A stretch of 5,989 nt of DNA from Thermoplasmatota archaeon (GTDB lineage Archaea > Thermoplasmatota > E2 > JACPAO01 > JAHFTW01). Location: NCBI GenBank assembly GCA_028289805.1, contig JANQNI010000220.1, forward strand, positions 1 to 5,989, read 5' to 3'. The notes below the pieces were generated by a model. The model saw only the letters and a list, made by a program, of their open reading frames with translations, was not told the DNA's origin and ran no database searches. The position numbers were made by a program, and so were the translations under genes. Below are positions 4,863-5,989 of this stretch, piece after piece. Every line of letters starts with the position of its first letter. Within the stretch, counting starts at the first letter, position 1.

Positions 4863-5989
4863 GCCGACCCCTTCGGCGGTGTGCAGGGGACGGAGAACCA
4901 GAAGGTGGCGCCCTGGCCCGGCGTGCTGTCGACGCCCACGGTGCCTCCCTGTTGCCGGGCGACCTCGCGCACCAGGGTCAGGCCCAGGCCCGTCCCCTCG
5001 CCGTGCTTGGCCCTGCTGTCGTCCAGTTGCGTGAACCGTTCGAAGACCTGCTTCTGTTGCTTGGGGTCGAGGCCGGGTCCCTGGTCGGTCACGCAGACGC
5101 GCCAGTCGCTCCCGAGGACGGTGGCCTCGACGCGCACCGTCGAGCCTCCGGGGGAGAACTTGATGGCGTTGCTGAGGTAGTTGACGATCATTTGCCGGGC
5201 CCGCGCGGGGTCCGTGTGAACGACCGCCTCGTCGACGATCGTCTCGACGTGGGTTCCCGCGGCCTCGATCTGCGGCTGCAGGAAGGTGACGCTCTTCGAG
5301 ACGAGTTCTTCCAGTGTGACCTCCTCGGGGTAGAACCGCATCATCCCGGACTCGACCTTGGAGAGGTCCAGCACGTCGTCGATGAGGCGCGTCAGGTGCT
5401 TCGCGGCGTCGTTGATGTTCTGGGCGAACTGGCGCTGCTTCGGCTCCAGATGCCCCAGCTCCTCGTTGGCCAGGATGTAGGAGTAACCCACGATGCCGCT
5501 GAGGGGGTTGCGAAGTTCGTGGCTCACGTTGGCCAGGAACCGCGAGTTGGCCTCCATGGCGCGGTCGAGGGCGAGGTTCTGCTTGCGCAGTCGCTGGTTG
5601 AGGGCATCGACTTCGCGGCGGGCGTCGCGGGCCTCGGCCAGGGCGATGGCCAGTTCCGCCGCGATGGCCCTGCGGCTCTCGATGGAGCGGGCATCTCCGT
5701 TGCGCAGGACGGAGAGGTAGACGGCCACGGGAAGTTGCGAGAGGCCGTCGACCTTGCTGACGAAGTCGCGGGCGCCGGCCTCGAAGACGGAGGCGAGGGT
5801 GCGGGCGTCCTGGGTTCCGGTCACGACCACGACGGGGACCTGCGGGTGCGCCCCGCGGAACCTGGCGTACGTGTCGACGCCGCTGGAGTCGCGCACCTTC
5901 AGGTCCAGCAGCGCCACGTCGAATTCCTGGTCCTGCGCGGCCGCCACGGCGGCGTTGAGGGAGTCGACGTGGGTCACGCGGATCTGGAC
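4859..5989 (-). CDS. Receiver-histidine kinase signalling protein (5' end outside window)
   Basis: The frame is open to the window edge, and the visible part starts inside a receiver domain, so the true start lies to the right; the in-frame GTG at 5977 is not the start. Counting from that codon as residue 1, the receiver has the phosphoacceptor D25 (LLDLKV), T53 (VVVVTG) and K75 (FVSKVDG). A coiled-coil linker (about 100-145) follows. Next comes the HisKA dimerisation domain, with H153 in FLANVSHELRNPLSGIVGYS, and then the HATPase_c domain with N-box NYLSNAIKFSP (266-276), G1 DQGPG (298-302), G2 GEGTGLGL (326-333) and G3 GQGATF. All catalytic motifs are intact, so it should autophosphorylate. 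No membrane segment is seen, so it is likely cytosolic. Having the receiver first suggests it takes phosphate from, or is tuned by, another kinase; this arrangement is common in archaea and cyanobacteria. Its signal and output partner are not visible. It is convergent with aconitase. Confidence 0.93.
   Translation of the reverse strand, partial: VQIRVTHVDSLNAAVAAAQDQEFDVALLDLKVRDSSGVDTYARFRGAHPQVPVVVVTGTQDARTLASVFEAGARDFVSKVDGLSQLPVAVYLSVLRNGDARSIESRRAIAAELAIALAEARDARREVDALNQRLRKQNLALDRAMEANSRFLANVSHELRNPLSGIVGYSYILANEELGHLEPKQRQFAQNINDAAKHLTRLIDDVLDLSKVESGMMRFYPEEVTLEELVSKSVTFLQPQIEAAGTHVETIVDEAVVHTDPARARQMIVNYLSNAIKFSPGGSTVRVEATVLGSDWRVCVTDQGPGLDPKQQKQVFERFTQLDDSRAKHGEGTGLGLTLVREVARQQGGTVGVDSTPGQGATFWFSVPCTPPKGSA

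Noticed and set aside
4627..5034. Plus-strand frame beginning in the intergenic repeats
   Set aside because: It is Arg/Ala/Pro-rich, starts inside an inverted repeat and runs antisense into the kinase HATPase region. No domain is visible.
5978..5989. The GTG at 5977 as the true start of the kinase
   Set aside because: The frame stays open to the window edge, and the domain at that point is mid-receiver, lacking its first strand and acidic pocket, so the gene must begin outside the window.

Overview
This is a roughly 70% GC window from a prokaryotic chromosome. It holds five clear genes, two of them cut by the window edges, one doubtful small reading frame, and one structured intergenic stretch. 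There is no rRNA, tRNA, transposase, phage gene or CRISPR array.

Layout: (1) 1-796, minus strand: a two-gene iron/oxidative-stress operon. A short Fur/PerR-family regulator is followed by a Dps ferritin-like protein whose ATG overlaps the regulator's stop codon (ATGA). A 15-base palindrome of the Fur/PerR 7-1-7 type lies 7 to 21 bases upstream of the regulator's ATG. (2) 854-2164, minus strand: a predicted exported lipoprotein with a lipobox, a single CXXCH motif and a long beta-rich remainder, from no family I can name. (3) 2165-2272: a divergent intergenic region with weak TATA-like elements. (4) 2273-4546, plus strand: a complete mitochondrial-type aconitase with every catalytic and [4Fe-4S] ligand checked in place. 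(5) 4547-4858: a convergent intergenic region rich in inverted repeats. (6) 4859-5989, minus strand: the C-terminal part of a receiver plus histidine kinase signalling protein, entering from the right edge.

Organism: high-GC codon use runs throughout. The first genes of the transcription units (fur, acn) have no Shine-Dalgarno sequence close to the start, whereas the internal gene dps has a good one (GAGGG, 7 bases upstream). That mix of leaderless first genes and SD-led internal genes is common in archaea and in some actinobacteria and deinococci. The beta-sandwich lipoprotein and the receiver-first kinase recall high-GC Thermoplasmatota archaea. This placement is an impression and I hold it only weakly.

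How the genes relate: Fur/PerR and Dps form a plausible self-regulated unit that senses metal or peroxide and stores iron. Aconitase is an oxygen-labile Fe-S TCA enzyme, and the lipoprotein may carry c-type heme, so the neighbourhood has a loose iron/redox theme; only the fur-dps link is directly supported. I see no wholly new system. The points most worth following are the cysteine-free Fur homologue with its operator, the CXXCH lipoprotein and the nested inverted repeats.
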